Below are positions 48,721-59,400 of a DNA stretch of 64,000 nucleotides, piece by piece. The stretch comes from Gemmataceae bacterium. Lineage in GTDB: Bacteria; Planctomycetota; Planctomycetia; Gemmatales; Gemmataceae. The stretch spans positions 17,916 to 81,915 of the forward strand of contig JANWVV010000014.1 in NCBI GenBank assembly GCA_025055795.1, read 5' to 3'. The position numbers and the translations under genes were made by a program. A model generated the notes under the pieces. It did not search any database. It worked only from the letters and a program-made list of their open reading frames with translations, and was not told where the DNA came from. The stretch's first letter is position 1. The number at the start of each line of letters is the position of its first letter.

Positions 48721-49857
48721 GTGAGCTATGCCCTGACCACTATCTGGTATGAGCGGCAGCGATTTCTGCCGGCCATTCTGGCGGTGGCCTTCAGTGCGGT
48801 CCTGATGGCCCTGCAATCGGGGATTGTCCTGGGTTTGTTGACGATGATGTCGTTGCCGGTGGATCACGCGGCGGCGGACCTGTGGGTGGGCTTCCCGGGC
48901 GTGCGGAGTGTGGATCTGGGTCGCCCGGTTCCGGAACGCTGGTGGGTGTCGGTGGCCGGACAGCCGGAGATTGTCCAGGTGGAGCCGATCATTCTGGGTT
49001 TTTCCCTGTGGACGCGGCCCGGCCCCTCGCCGAGCACGACTATCTCCGAGGTGTGTACCGTGGTGGGCACCCGCTTGCATCCGCAGGGCCTAGCTGTGGT
49101 ACGGGCCTTGCGCGAGGCTCCTGAATTGCTATCCCGCCTGAGTGAACCGGGTACGGTGGTTATCGATCGAGCGGAGCTGACCCGCCTGGGCGTCCAGAAC
49201 GTTGGTCAAACGGCCGACGTGTATGGCGTGCGGGTCCGGGTGGTCGGACTGGTGGACGGGTGCAAAAGTCTAGGCGGACCGTACGTCTTCTGTTCGCTGG
49301 AAACGGCCCGGCAGCTTCTGCGTTATTCCGCCGGCGAAGCCACTTATCTGGTGGCCCGGGTAACCGCTCCCCACCAGGCCTCCCGTGTGGCCCAGCGTCT
49401 TCAGACGCATTACCGCATGACGGCCCTGACGGCTGATGAATTCTCCCTACGTTCGCGTTGGCACTGGCTGGTGACCACGAAGGCGGGGATTGCCGTAGGG
49501 TTCACCGCCCTATTGGGGCTGCTGGTGGGTGCGGTCGTTACCAGCCAGACTCTGTACGCGGCCACGGCGGCCAGCAAGCGTGAATACTCGACCCTCCGAG
49601 CCATGGGCATCCCCAAGTGGCGTTTGCAAGCGGGGGTGCTGGCCCAGTCGTTTTGGGTGGGATGCTTCGGACTGTTGCTCGCAGCACCGGTAGCCTGGCT
49701 TCTGGCTGAAGGAGCAGTGCGGTTGGGCACCGCTGTCCGCTGGCATCCGTGGATCATCGCCGCAACGATTGTCGTGACGCTGGTGATGGCCCTAGGGGCT
49801 GGCCTGGCTGCCTTACGCTCCTTCCAGGGGGTAGATCCTGCACACAATATCCGTTGA
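48721..49857 (+). CDS. FtsX/DevC-type ABC transporter permease
   Basis: About 378 residues from the GTG at 48721, which has AGGTGAG upstream; the frame is open from 48655. A first membrane helix at about 15-38 (FLPAILAVAFSAVLMALQSGIVLG) is followed by an extracytoplasmic MacB-like domain (about 45-255), then three helices at about 265-290 (GIAVGFTALLGLLVGAVVTSQ), 310-340 (VLAQSFWVGCFGLLLAAPVAWLL) and 345-370. The motif STLRAMGIPKWRLQAGVLAQS is the classic FtsX ATPase-contact segment. It should form an exporter with the HlyD-type adaptor downstream and an ATPase that is not present here. Confidence 0.87.
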   Translation: MSYALTTIWYERQRFLPAILAVAFSAVLMALQSGIVLGLLTMMSLPVDHAAADLWVGFPGVRSVDLGRPVPERWWVSVAGQPEIVQVEPIILGFSLWTRPGPSPSTTISEVCTVVGTRLHPQGLAVVRALREAPELLSRLSEPGTVVIDRAELTRLGVQNVGQTADVYGVRVRVVGLVDGCKSLGGPYVFCSLETARQLLRYSAGEATYLVARVTAPHQASRVAQRLQTHYRMTALTADEFSLRSRWHWLVTTKAGIAVGFTALLGLLVGAVVTSQTLYAATAASKREYSTLRAMGIPKWRLQAGVLAQSFWVGCFGLLLAAPVAWLLAEGAVRLGTAVRWHPWIIAATIVVTLVMALGAGLAALRSFQGVDPAHNIR

Positions 49858-50265
49858 AAACGCCAGGCCAACCGACTTGTTTGCACTGAGCCGCTGCCCG
49901 GTCGCCTCTGTCGATTCTCGGGCCCTTCGCTGGAGTTCGATCCGCGTGGGAAACTCTGGGCAAACACTCCTCCATCGCTCGTCAATGCCGTCGCCAGGCT
50001 GACAACGGAGGAAAAGCTCCTACCTGGGTCCTGTTGTGGGCATACCCGCGGTCGTTAGACGATCAGGCGGTACCCCTAGTGGCAGATGCCGGATTGCGGG
50101 GCACACCAGATCCGGAAGACATTGCCAACAAGACATTGCCGCAATCCCGAGTGACTGATGTGGGGTCGCCCTTCCTCCTGTCTTGGGTATTAGCGGTTGA
50201 TCCGTATCAAGACTGATAGAGTTGAGAAAAAAGACACCCGCCGGGACGGTGGAGGGCAATTGTCC
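49858..50265. other. Intergenic gap inside exporter locus
   Basis: About 400 bases between the permease and adaptor genes. A short direct repeat GACATTGCC occurs twice near 50117-50140. I see no gene; in other DevBCA-type operons this is where no gap would be expected. Confidence 0.4.
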
Positions 50266-51339
50266 ATGAGTAGAGGGGACAACCGACGGCTAGCCGGAGC
50301 GGGTTGGGCCATCCTCTTTCTGGTTCTGATGGCACCGTTGTTGGGCGTGAGCTGGTGGTTGCGTGGGCGGGACGTTCCGGCGGCGATGCCGGACCCGGTG
50401 GAGCTAGCCGTGGTTTGTCTGGGCCGGGTGGATAGTCTGCATCCGGTGACCGCCCTGGACGTGCTACAGCCGGGGCGGGTAGCGACGGTACTGGTCTCGG
50501 AAGGGCAGACCGTTCAGCAAGGGGCGGTGTTGCTGCAACTGGAAGATGAGGCCTATCGCTTGCGGGTACGCGAGGCCGAAGCGGCATGGGCGGCCGCTCA
50601 AGTGGAAAAAGAGGCAGCCGAGCAGGAACAACGGGGTTGGCCACATCGTCTGGCTGCCCAGCAAGCAGCGGTGGCCGCGGCCCGCGAACGCTACGAACTG
50701 GCCCGGAAAGTGCTGGAGGAAAAAAGCAAGGCCAGCAAGTTCCAGACTGTTAGCGCAGCCGAGTTGCTCGTGGCCGAAAGCGAAGTGCGGCATAGCCAGC
50801 GACTGTGGGAAGCCGAAGAGGCCCGCTGGCGGGAGATGCAAAGCATGGATCCTGCTCTGAAGGTGCGTCTGGCCGAAGCCCGTTGCCGCAGTGCCCAGGT
50901 GGCCATTCAACAGGCGGAGAAAGCAGTTCGCGATTGTCTGCTGACCGCGCCCAGCGATGGGCAGGTGTTGCGTATCCAGGTGCACAAAGGGGAAGCCGTC
51001 AGCCCCGGGGGTATGCAGCCGGCAATACTGTTTCGGCCAGCGGGGCCTCTGGTTGTCCGGGCCGAACTGGAGCAGGAATTCATCGGCCGAGTACGCGAAG
51101 GCATGCCCGCCTGGATTCAGGACGACGCCCGCGTCGACTCGCCCATATGGAGCGGACGGGTCTTACGCTTGGCCCCGTGGATCAGCCGACGCAGAAATCT
51201 ACCGGTCGAACCAGGCGACTGGAGCGACAGCCGCACCGCGGAATGCCTTGTCAGCATTGAAGGTGATACTACGGGATTGCTTATCGGTCAGCGGATGCGT
51301 GTGCGCATTGGTTCACCGCCCCCCGTTGATACGAAATGA
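50266..51339 (+). CDS. HlyD/DevB-type periplasmic adaptor protein
   Basis: About 357 residues from the ATG at 50266, with GGAGGG upstream. A single N-terminal helix near 13-34 (AGWAILFLVLMAPLLGVSWWL) anchors it. The first half-lipoyl part is near 60-95 (PGRVATVLVSEGQTVQQGAVLLQLED), followed by a long coiled coil (about 95-215, rich in Ala/Glu/Arg), the second half-lipoyl part (LTAPSDGQVLRIQVHKGEAVSPGG near 228-250) and a beta-barrel domain. That is the membrane-fusion architecture of type I and DevBCA exporters. It pairs with the upstream permease; an outer-membrane channel and the ATPase are not in the window. Confidence 0.87.
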   Translation: MSRGDNRRLAGAGWAILFLVLMAPLLGVSWWLRGRDVPAAMPDPVELAVVCLGRVDSLHPVTALDVLQPGRVATVLVSEGQTVQQGAVLLQLEDEAYRLRVREAEAAWAAAQVEKEAAEQEQRGWPHRLAAQQAAVAAARERYELARKVLEEKSKASKFQTVSAAELLVAESEVRHSQRLWEAEEARWREMQSMDPALKVRLAEARCRSAQVAIQQAEKAVRDCLLTAPSDGQVLRIQVHKGEAVSPGGMQPAILFRPAGPLVVRAELEQEFIGRVREGMPAWIQDDARVDSPIWSGRVLRLAPWISRRRNLPVEPGDWSDSRTAECLVSIEGDTTGLLIGQRMRVRIGSPPPVDTK

Positions 51340-52190
51340 CAAGTCCCCGAGGGCTACCCTTTGCCCAGGTGGGGGGTGACCTACGATCAACACCCCCCTA
51401 CCGCATGCTCCGGCCCATGACCGTGCCTTGGGGATGTCGACTTTGTGACTAATTTCCCCGGTTTTTGTGTAACGAATAACGCGGTCCAAGAGTATGCCTT
51501 TTCAGAATCTGCAAGCAGTTGCCGATGGCCTGATGGCCCGTGGAGCGGATAAGCTTACTATCGCGATGGCCGGAAGGGAGCCATGCCGCTGACGAAACAT
51601 CAGAACCACCGTCCACCATCCAATTGCCCATCGGCCACGGCCTCGCTACAGACCACGTATCGCAATGAATCATAGATGAATCCGTGACTCTCTTTTATTA
51701 CCGATGCTCCCGGGGAAATTGACAGGGTTTGCCGAGAACACGGTTTGGTCAAAAAAATACCAACAGGGACATATTCTGGCGGCAAGTAGACCATGTTCGA
51801 CGGACGGTAAAATGACAAGAAGGGGGCCATTGCTGCACCAGGCAGGCAGAAATATTATGATAATTGCTGATCGATGGACGGTTATGGATGGTTTAGGTTG
51901 CAGGCTCTCAGAAAAGGAGAGCAATAAGGGGCCTGAATAACAGACAAATTAGACAGAGCTTCCGCAAGCAATCGAGATCTGTCCTCGGACCGAGGAAGAA
52001 GACGAAATGGAAGTGAGGGCCAACCAGCAACGGAGGCACTGGGGGAGCAAAGGGTACCAATGATCGGCAGGCAAGGGCATGGAGCGAGGCTAGGTGTTCC
52101 GACGCGACGTGGATCGAAGGAACGAGGGATACCGAGTGTCGCATCGGCAAGACCAGCAGGAACGTTACTCGGCACGAGGAGTCGCCAGCG
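51340..52190. other. Long intergenic region upstream of PTS genes
   Basis: About 850 bases, the largest gap of the window. Small open frames exist (for example 51494-51592 plus, 51670-51924 minus), but none shows a family match or good ribosome site. It presumably holds the promoter of the EIIA-HPr-EI genes. I see no repeat or RNA gene. Confidence 0.4.
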
Positions 52191-52700
52191 ATGCGTTTGA
52201 CCAGTTTCCTCGTGCGTGAGGCGATCATACCCGAGCTGTCGGTGCGTGGCAACGGTATCGACCCCAAAAACCCGCAGCAGGTGCTGGAGGTCAAAACCCG
52301 GGTAATCCGGGAAATGGCTCAGGCCTTGCATGCCGCGGGTTATTTCCGCGCGGATGAACTGGATGACATTGTCAAGGCGGTGATTCGCCGGGAACAACTG
52401 GGCACCACCGGCATCGGGCAGGGGATAGCCATTCCGCACTCCCGTCACTCCTCGGTGCATGAGCTGGTGGGGACACTGGCGTTGGCTCCCGAAGGGTTGC
52501 CCTTCGATAGCCTGGACAACGAACCGGTGTATGTAATCTTCCTGCTGGTGTCGCCGCAGGAACGACCGGGTGACCATTTACGGGCCCTGGAGGCCATCGT
52601 GCGCACCATGCGCGATGCAGACTTCGTCAAACGTTTGCGTGCATGTAAGAGCCGAGAAGAGATCTGGAACCTGTTGGAATCTGCCGCACCCGGTTGGTAG
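52191..52700 (+). CDS. ptsN: PTS EIIA (nitrogen/fructose type) protein
   Basis: 169 residues forming one EIIA type-2 domain. The phosphorylated residue is His83 in GIAIPHSRHSSV, the PtsN/FruA-type site. The start MRLTSFLVREAIIPEL and the late VFLLVSPQERPGDHLRALEAI are as in the family, so phospho-transfer from HPr is expected. Without any IIB or IIC domain it should act as a regulator, for example by binding other proteins according to its phosphorylation, as PtsN does. GAGGAG lies nine bases before the ATG. It is the first gene of the local PTS set. Confidence 0.9.
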   Translation: MRLTSFLVREAIIPELSVRGNGIDPKNPQQVLEVKTRVIREMAQALHAAGYFRADELDDIVKAVIRREQLGTTGIGQGIAIPHSRHSSVHELVGTLALAPEGLPFDSLDNEPVYVIFLLVSPQERPGDHLRALEAIVRTMRDADFVKRLRACKSREEIWNLLESAAPGW

Positions 52701-52924
52701 CTGCTGACCAACGCCGGTCTGCATCGGCAAACGCGTGTATCTGCCGGCCGGCTGTGCAACCCGTTGACTTGCCAAGGAAATTCGTAACACGGTTCGTAGC
52801 AGGGTCAGGGTTACCAATCCGAGTATTTCGGCCAAATTACCAAAGAAAAGGGCCAGAGGCTGACAAGCAGTAGCTGGGCCCGCAGGTATGAGGAGAGTTG
52901 CCCATCCAACGAGGAACTCGAGGA

Positions 52925-53374
52925 ATGATCAGGCCTCAAGAGCCGGAGGCAGGCCGTTGGGGATCGGACCATACCATGACGGTGCTATTGCCAGCTCAAG
53001 GGGACAATCCCCGGGCGGAGCGGGCCATGAACGTGGGCGGCAGCAGTAAACAAGCGGAGACACCTGAGGACCTCCCCAATCGGGAGGGTTCCCACGGACC
53101 GTTCCGGCGGGTGGTCCGCATTACCAATCCCCTGGGCTTACACCATCGGGCCGCAGATTATTTCAGCCGGGCCGCTCGCCGCTTCTCCTGCCGTGTTACG
53201 GTGCACAATGGCATGCTGGCGGCCGATGGCAAAAACATCTGGGATCTGCTCGGCCTGGTGGTCATGCCGGATCAAGAGGTCATCCTGGAAACGGAAGGGC
53301 CGGATGCCGCCGTCGCCCTGGAACATTTAGCCGCCATCCTTGGCGCTCCCAATGGCGAAGATTACACCATCTAA
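52925..53374 (+). CDS. HPr family phosphocarrier with N-terminal extension
   Basis: 149 residues from the ATG at 52925 (GAGGAA 8 bases upstream). Residues 1-60 are a non-conserved, likely disordered extension. The HPr domain (about 61-149) has the phosphorylated His73 and Arg75 in ITNPLGLHHRAADYF, where the usual GLHARPA becomes GLHHRAA. At the position of Ser46, the HPr kinase target, the sequence is GKNIWDLLGL, so Asn104 replaces Ser. It should accept phosphate from enzyme I and give it to EIIA, but is not expected to be serine-phosphorylated. It is 224 bases after ptsN and 32 before ptsI, so it shares their operon. Confidence 0.88.
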   Translation: MIRPQEPEAGRWGSDHTMTVLLPAQGDNPRAERAMNVGGSSKQAETPEDLPNREGSHGPFRRVVRITNPLGLHHRAADYFSRAARRFSCRVTVHNGMLAADGKNIWDLLGLVVMPDQEVILETEGPDAAVALEHLAAILGAPNGEDYTI

Positions 53375-53406
53375 AAACCTGCAGCCCTTCCCGGAATCAG
53401 CGGCGA

Positions 53407-55179
53407 ATGGAAATCCGGTTCTATGGCATTCCTGTTTCTCCCGGTGTCGCCATCGGTCCCGCCTTGGTCGTGGACACCGAGGGGATCCGCATCACCCACC
53501 GCTCGGTGACCCCGGAACAAGTTCCCGGTGAAATCGAGCGGCTCCGTCAGGCCTTGGAACGCGCTGTCGCTGATGCCCGCGATAACCGACAACGCATCAC
53601 CGCCCTGCATGGTCCGACGCTGGGCAATATTTTCGCCGCCCATGAGTCCGCTCTGGCGGATCCCACCATCCGCGCCCAGATAGAACAACTGATTCGTGAT
53701 CACAATTACACGGCAGAATACGCCGTTAGCCGCCTGATCCGCGACTATGTTAAAAAGCTGGAAGACGCGGCCCAACGGGTTCCGGAAAACGCCCGGTCGG
53801 AAGTGTTGCGGCGAGCCGCCGAATTCATCGATCTGGAAAAACAGGTCCTGGTCCACATCCTCGGCAAGGATGCCCAGCCGCTCCAGGAACTGACCGAGCC
53901 GGTGATTGTGCTGGCCAGCGATCTGATGCCCTCCGATACGGCCGATTTCACCCCCCGCACTGTCCTGGCCTTTGCTACCGAAAAAGGGGGTAACACCAGC
54001 CATACCGCTATTCTGGCTGGAGCTTTGGAAATTCCCGCCGTAGTCGGAATCGGCAAATTCCTCAACCATGCCTCCGGGGGTGAGACCGTCGTTGTCGATG
54101 GTGACCACGGGGTGCTGATTCTGAACCCGGAAGAGTCCACACTGAGCTATTACGAGGAGCGGCGGGCCCAGCATCTGTCCCGGGCTGATCGCTACCTGCA
54201 CTTGCGGGACAAGCCCGCGGTGACTCTGGATGGCGTACCTGTGCGGCTGCTGGGAAACATCGAGCTGGCCCACGAAGCGCAGCACTGCCTGGACCGGGGG
54301 GCCGATGGCGTCGGCCTGTACCGCACTGAGTTTTTGTACCTCAATAAAACGGCCGACCCCAGCGAAGAGGAACACTACGAAGCCTACCGCTCCGTCCTGG
54401 TAGCCCTGGGGTCGGACAAACCCGTGGTAATCCGCACGCTCGATCTGGGAGCCGACAAGTTTTCCAGCCTGTCCGCATCAGTGGCCGAGGAGAAAAACCC
54501 GTTTCTGGGACTGCGTAGCATCCGGCTGTGCCTGCGCCGCATCGATCTGTTCAAAACGCAACTGCGGGCTATCCTGCGGGCGGCTGTCCTGGGCGATGTC
54601 CGCATCATGTTCCCGATGATCAGCACTGTCGAGGAGATCCGCCAGTGCCGTACCCTGCTCAACGAAGTCAAGGAAGATCTGCAGGAAGAGCAAATCCCCT
54701 TCAAACCGGACTTGCCGATTGGTACAATGATCGAAGTTCCGTCGGCGGCGATTCTGGCCGACTTGTTGGCCCGGGAAGTGGACTTTTTTTCCATCGGGAC
54801 CAACGACCTGGTGCAATACACCCTGGCGGCCGACCGGAATAACGAACAGGTAGCCAACCTCTACAACCCTGCGGATCCGGCAGTGCTCCGCTTGATCCGC
54901 CAGGTCGTCGAGGTGGCCAAACGGGAACAGATAGAGGTAAACGTCTGTGGGGAAATGAGCGGTGAACCGCTCTATGTCCCCCTGCTGGTGGGCTTGGGCT
55001 TACGCCAGTTGAGTGCTACCCCCCGGAAGATTCCGGAGATCAAGCGGGTCATCCGCCAGCTTCGCGTCCCCGAGGCGGAACAAATGGCCCAAGTGGCTCT
55101 GCAACTGGAGACTGCCCGCCAAGTGAATGGGTATTTACGGGAACAATTACGCCGTATCCTCCCCGGCGAGGCGGAATAA
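53407..55179 (+). CDS. ptsI: Phosphoenolpyruvate-protein phosphotransferase, PTS enzyme I
   Basis: 590 residues, standard length. The N-terminal part begins FYGIPVSPGVAIGPALV; the phosphorylated His199 is in GGNTSHTAILAGALEIPAVVG; the PEP-binding C-terminal domain has GVGLYRTEFLYL, DKPVVIRTLDLGADK, PMISTVEEI, MIEVPSAAILAD, FFSIGTNDLVQY and NVCGEMSGEP with the catalytic Cys. It takes phosphate from PEP and passes it to HPr. In this locus the chain ends in an EIIA without a permease, so the route is probably regulatory. Weak ribosome site; it follows HPr closely. Confidence 0.96.
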   Translation: MEIRFYGIPVSPGVAIGPALVVDTEGIRITHRSVTPEQVPGEIERLRQALERAVADARDNRQRITALHGPTLGNIFAAHESALADPTIRAQIEQLIRDHNYTAEYAVSRLIRDYVKKLEDAAQRVPENARSEVLRRAAEFIDLEKQVLVHILGKDAQPLQELTEPVIVLASDLMPSDTADFTPRTVLAFATEKGGNTSHTAILAGALEIPAVVGIGKFLNHASGGETVVVDGDHGVLILNPEESTLSYYEERRAQHLSRADRYLHLRDKPAVTLDGVPVRLLGNIELAHEAQHCLDRGADGVGLYRTEFLYLNKTADPSEEEHYEAYRSVLVALGSDKPVVIRTLDLGADKFSSLSASVAEEKNPFLGLRSIRLCLRRIDLFKTQLRAILRAAVLGDVRIMFPMISTVEEIRQCRTLLNEVKEDLQEEQIPFKPDLPIGTMIEVPSAAILADLLAREVDFFSIGTNDLVQYTLAADRNNEQVANLYNPADPAVLRLIRQVVEVAKREQIEVNVCGEMSGEPLYVPLLVGLGLRQLSATPRKIPEIKRVIRQLRVPEAEQMAQVALQLETARQVNGYLREQLRRILPGEAE

Positions 55180-55459
55180 CTGGCGACAGCCTGGAATGAC
55201 TTTGTCGCCTTTATTGGCTCCGTGTACCTGGGGCCATGCCAAGACGTTCAGCAGATACCGTTCAGCCTGAACCCTCTGGTGGAGTGGCACGCGGCATTTG
55301 CCCGTCTTGCACCCGCTGGTGGCCGGCGGGAGGAGGCATTGGAGGGGCTATGCGGCCCGGAAACGCCGCGGATGACAGCCCGGCAAGCTCCACAAATCGG
55401 GTTGCCTGCCGGTAAGGGTCCGCCGATCCTTGACGACCCGGGTCGCTGCCGTGCTACTC

Positions 55460-56398
55460 ATGCCGGCTGATAAACTACGCCTTCGCTTCGCCAAAACAGG
55501 GGTGATGCGCTTCCTATCGCATCACGACCTGATGCGTTGCTTCGAACGCCTGTTGCGACGGGCCAACCTGCCCGTCCGGACCACCGCCGGCTTCCACCCC
55601 GGACCCCGCATCGTCTTCCCCTCCGCTCTTCCTCTGGGCATCGTCGGCTGGGACGAAGTCGTCGAAATCGAGTTCCTACAACCCCAGGATCCCACGGAAG
55701 CCTTGACTACGCTGCGTCAGCACGCCCCACCTGGATTGCTCCTTAATCGTGTACGGCCAATTCCGCTAACCCTCACGGGCCGGGTGCGTCGGGCCGAATA
55801 TCGCCTGGCGCTGCCACCGGCCCGGGTGGCGGAACTGACCGCAACCATTCAAACCTTGCTTGCTCAATCCCAGTTGTGGGTGCCCCGGCTCCGCCCTACA
55901 CCCAAGTATCTCAACGTCCGTCCTTATCTTCGACATCTGGAGGTCCGTTGGCTTGGCCCTTCCGCGGCAACACCCGTCGTTCCATCCTCAGCGGAGGCAC
56001 TTTCTGCCGATACTGGACCCGCTGGGGCCGCCACCGCTCCGGACCACGCCCCCCTGATGCACCCTGTACCGCTGGAGCGGTCTGCCGTGGATGATCCCCA
56101 GCCTGTCTTGCATCTGGACCTGTGGGTCACTCAGGAAGGCACGGCCCGGGCCGAAGAAATCCTACGCTTACTCCAGCTAGCCGACCTGCTGGAACAAGGG
56201 ACCGTCCTGGAACGGACCTGCGTCGAATTGCACGATGAGATGGAACACCCCGAGATAGTAAGCGACCATCCCCCGCAGGGTCCGCCTGAGACCCGACCCT
56301 TGGATGCACACACCCACGCGGCCCTGATCCAGGCCGAACAGCAACGCCGGGCAGGCATTGTACCCGAACAACGTCTGGAAGAGTCTGTCGTGGAATGA
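55460..56398 (+). CDS. TIGR03936 / DUF2344 family protein
   Basis: About 312 residues; the ATG at 55460 is chosen, but a TTG at 55430 with AAGGG upstream is an alternative. The start DKLRLRFAKTGVMRFLSHHDLMR and FHPGPRIVFPSALPLGI, followed by EYRLALPPARV, match the DUF2344 family, which usually accompanies a radical-SAM partner (TIGR03960) and an RNase E/G gene. Here the RNase E/G gene follows 84 bases later, which supports the assignment, while the radical-SAM part is absent. Function is unknown; a role in rRNA or tRNA modification is often suggested. A Pro/Ala-rich insert lies near 175-215 and an acidic tail ends the protein. Confidence 0.8.
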   Translation: MPADKLRLRFAKTGVMRFLSHHDLMRCFERLLRRANLPVRTTAGFHPGPRIVFPSALPLGIVGWDEVVEIEFLQPQDPTEALTTLRQHAPPGLLLNRVRPIPLTLTGRVRRAEYRLALPPARVAELTATIQTLLAQSQLWVPRLRPTPKYLNVRPYLRHLEVRWLGPSAATPVVPSSAEALSADTGPAGAATAPDHAPLMHPVPLERSAVDDPQPVLHLDLWVTQEGTARAEEILRLLQLADLLEQGTVLERTCVELHDEMEHPEIVSDHPPQGPPETRPLDAHTHAALIQAEQQRRAGIVPEQRLEESVVE

Positions 56399-56482
56399 CG
56401 ACGGACCGTACCAGACCGTGATTTCCAGGTGAACGAGAATCGGAGTTTATGAACCTCTAACCTCAACCTAATTGTCACTGCC

Positions 56483-59400
56483 ATGAAAAAGAAGGAAATG
56501 CTCATCAATGTCCTGCAGCCCGAGGAATGTCGCATTGCCATCGTGGAGGATGGCGTGCTTGAAGAACTCTACATTGAACGGGCCAGTCAGGAAAGTTACG
56601 TAGGCAACATTTACAAGGGTCGCATAGTCAACATCGAGCCAAGTATTCAAGCGGCCTTTGTCGATTTTGGTATCGGCCGCAACGGCTTTCTGCATGTTTC
56701 GGACGTCGATCCGGCCTACTACAAACACCTGCTGACCAAAGAGCAGTGGGAAGAGTACGAGCAGGCCTTGTTGCAGGAACAGGAGGAGCCATCTGCTCCT
56801 CCGCGGCGTAATGGCGGTCGTCGTGGCCGGAGTGAACGGCCAGCGCGGGACGTTTCAGCTTGTTCGACCCCCGCTGCGGTCGTGCCGCCGGCGCCTCCGT
56901 CCCCGCCCGCGGTGCCCACACCCCCGGCTTTGGGTGCCGAAGAAGATTACGAAGAGGAGTTCGCCGCAGGGATCATCGACGAACAGGCCTCGGCACCGCC
57001 GGTTCCGCCGCCTGTTGCTCCTTCACCGGTTGCTCCGCCCCAGGAAGACGAGGAGGACTTTGCCGCCGGCATTCTGGACGACCAGGCTGCGTCAGGCGCA
57101 GCAGGGGAGCAGGTGCCCAGCGTAGCGGTCACTTCCACGCCTGCGTCGGACGTTGCTGGCCCTGTTGCGCAGGTCGAACCCGCTGCTACTGTAACCGGAA
57201 CGCTCGACACCCGTGAGCCTGCTGCGGAACAGGGGGCCCCGCCGCCAGAGGCCGAAGCGGATTCCGCGGCCGCTGAATCGACCGTTGAGCAGACACCAGC
57301 TCCAGTCCATCCCATCGTCCCGGTTAGCGAACTACCAGACACCGGCGCCGTGGTCACCGGCGTGCAACCACCCCTGAAGGAAACGCCGGCGGTGGCCGCC
57401 GCCCCAGAAGCCGATGAACAGCCATCTTCCGCGACAACTCCTGCTGCAGACACTCCGGAGGCCACAGCTGAGCAGACGCCACCATCCACTTCGCAGTCCA
57501 CGGACTCTCCTGTTGCTACTTCTCCCGTAGTTGTGGACACCTCTCGATCCCGGCGACGCCGTACCAGTCGCACGACGACGACTGCCGAGCCGACTACGAC
57601 CACGGATCCCTCTGCCGCCAGGACTGATACGTCAGAACAAACCCCTGCCAGGCCGCGGGCACGTCGCTCCCGTCGCAAAAACGCTTCGGCTGATCCAGCG
57701 GCTGAAGCCTCATCCTCCGCTGCCTCGCCGGAGGACTCTAACAAAACCCAGGCTCAGGACGACGGCACGCATCCCCGTTACATGGAGGGAGCGGAACATC
57801 GCACAGTCCCGCCGGATGACGAGGACATCGAGCCGTTCTACGAGGGGATCGAAGGGTTCGACCCCGATGTCCCCAACGACCGTTTCAACCCCGAGTTTTC
57901 TGCTTCGTCTGGGGCGGAGGAGCCGCTGGAGCCGGAGGCTGAAGGCCGTCTGCCCGCCGAACCGGAAACAGCCGAGCAAGCCGAAGAGGAAGCGCGGGAA
58001 CTAGCGCACGAATCGTGGGCCACGCCGGGCGTCCTCGGCGGCGACGAAGGGGGAGTCGCCCGAACTAGCCGGCCACGGGGACGAACCGCTGATCGGCGCA
58101 CTTCACGCAGTCCGACCACCACCCTGGCCAGCCGGAACGCACGGGACCGAGGCCTGCCCAAACCCAAAATCGAACAGATCTTCAAACGGGGTCAGGAAGT
58201 CATCGTCCAGGTGATCAAAGAGGCGGTCGGTACCAAAGGTCCAACCCTGAGCACCTATATCAGCATCGCTGGCCGCTACCTGGTGCTGATGCCCAGCCTC
58301 AACCGCGTCGGCGTGTCGCGCAAAATCGAGGACCCGGAGGCCCGACGCCGGCTCCGCCACATGATGAATTCCCTCAACCCTCCCAAAGGGGTGGGCTTCA
58401 TCGTGCGCACGGCCGCCGTCGACCGCGACATTTCCGAACTCCGCAGTGACCTGATCTATCTGCTGCGGCTGTGGCAGGTGGTCGTCCGCCGGATCAAACG
58501 CGTACCGGCACCGGTGGAAATCTATCGTGAATCCGACATGATCACGCGTACCATCCGCGACATCTTCACTAGCGACATCGATACCATCTGGGTGGACGAA
58601 CCCAACGCCTTCGCGCATGCCAGCGAATTCCTTCAAATCGTCATGCCCAAATTCGCCAATCGGATCCGCTACTATGACAGTACCGAACCGTTGTTCTATC
58701 GCTACGGCCTGGAGGAAGAAATTGCCAAGATCTACCAGAAGCGGATCGATCTGCCCCAAGGCGGCTCCATCGTCATCGAGCAGACGGAAGCTCTGGTGGC
58801 CATTGACGTCAACAGCGGTAATTTCCGGGCCGAAAATAACAACGCCGAAGAAACAGCCTTTCAGATGAACCTGCTGGCGGCCCGGGAGATTGCCCGTCAA
58901 CTGCGACTGCGTGACCTGGGCGGCGTCATCGTCAACGACTTCATCGACATGCGCAACGAAAATCATCGCCGCAAGGTCGAGGAGGCTCTCCGCGAAGCCC
59001 TCAAACGCGACCGCGCTCGCACCAAAATCCTACGCATCTCCCAGTTCGGCATCATCGAGATGACCCGGCAGCGCATCCGGCCGAGTATCAAACGCAGCCT
59101 CTTTGCCGATTGCCCCTTCTGCAACGGCAACGGCTATGTCAAAACCACGGAAACCGCTGCCATCGAGGCCATGCGACTGTTGCAACTGGCCGCCCACCGG
59201 GCTCCGCCGGTGGCCACGGCCCAGCTCACCGTGCAGTTGGACGTCGCCCATTATCTGCTCAACAAGCGTCGTAAGGAAATCGCGGCCCTCGAAGACCGGG
59301 CCAAAATCGTCATTCAAATTACCGGTCAGCCCCACGTTTCGCCCGATACCTTGATCATGCGCTGCTTCGACCACAACGGCAACGAAGTCCCGCTGCATAC

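Noticed and set aside
51494..51592. Short plus-strand frame of 32 codons beginning MPFQNLQAVADGL
   Set aside because: It looks protein-like but is too short to judge, and has no ribosome site or known match.
57000..57744. Long antisense open frames within the RNase E/G insertion
   Set aside because: They are a by-product of biased Pro/Ala/Glu codons in the insertion; no family match.
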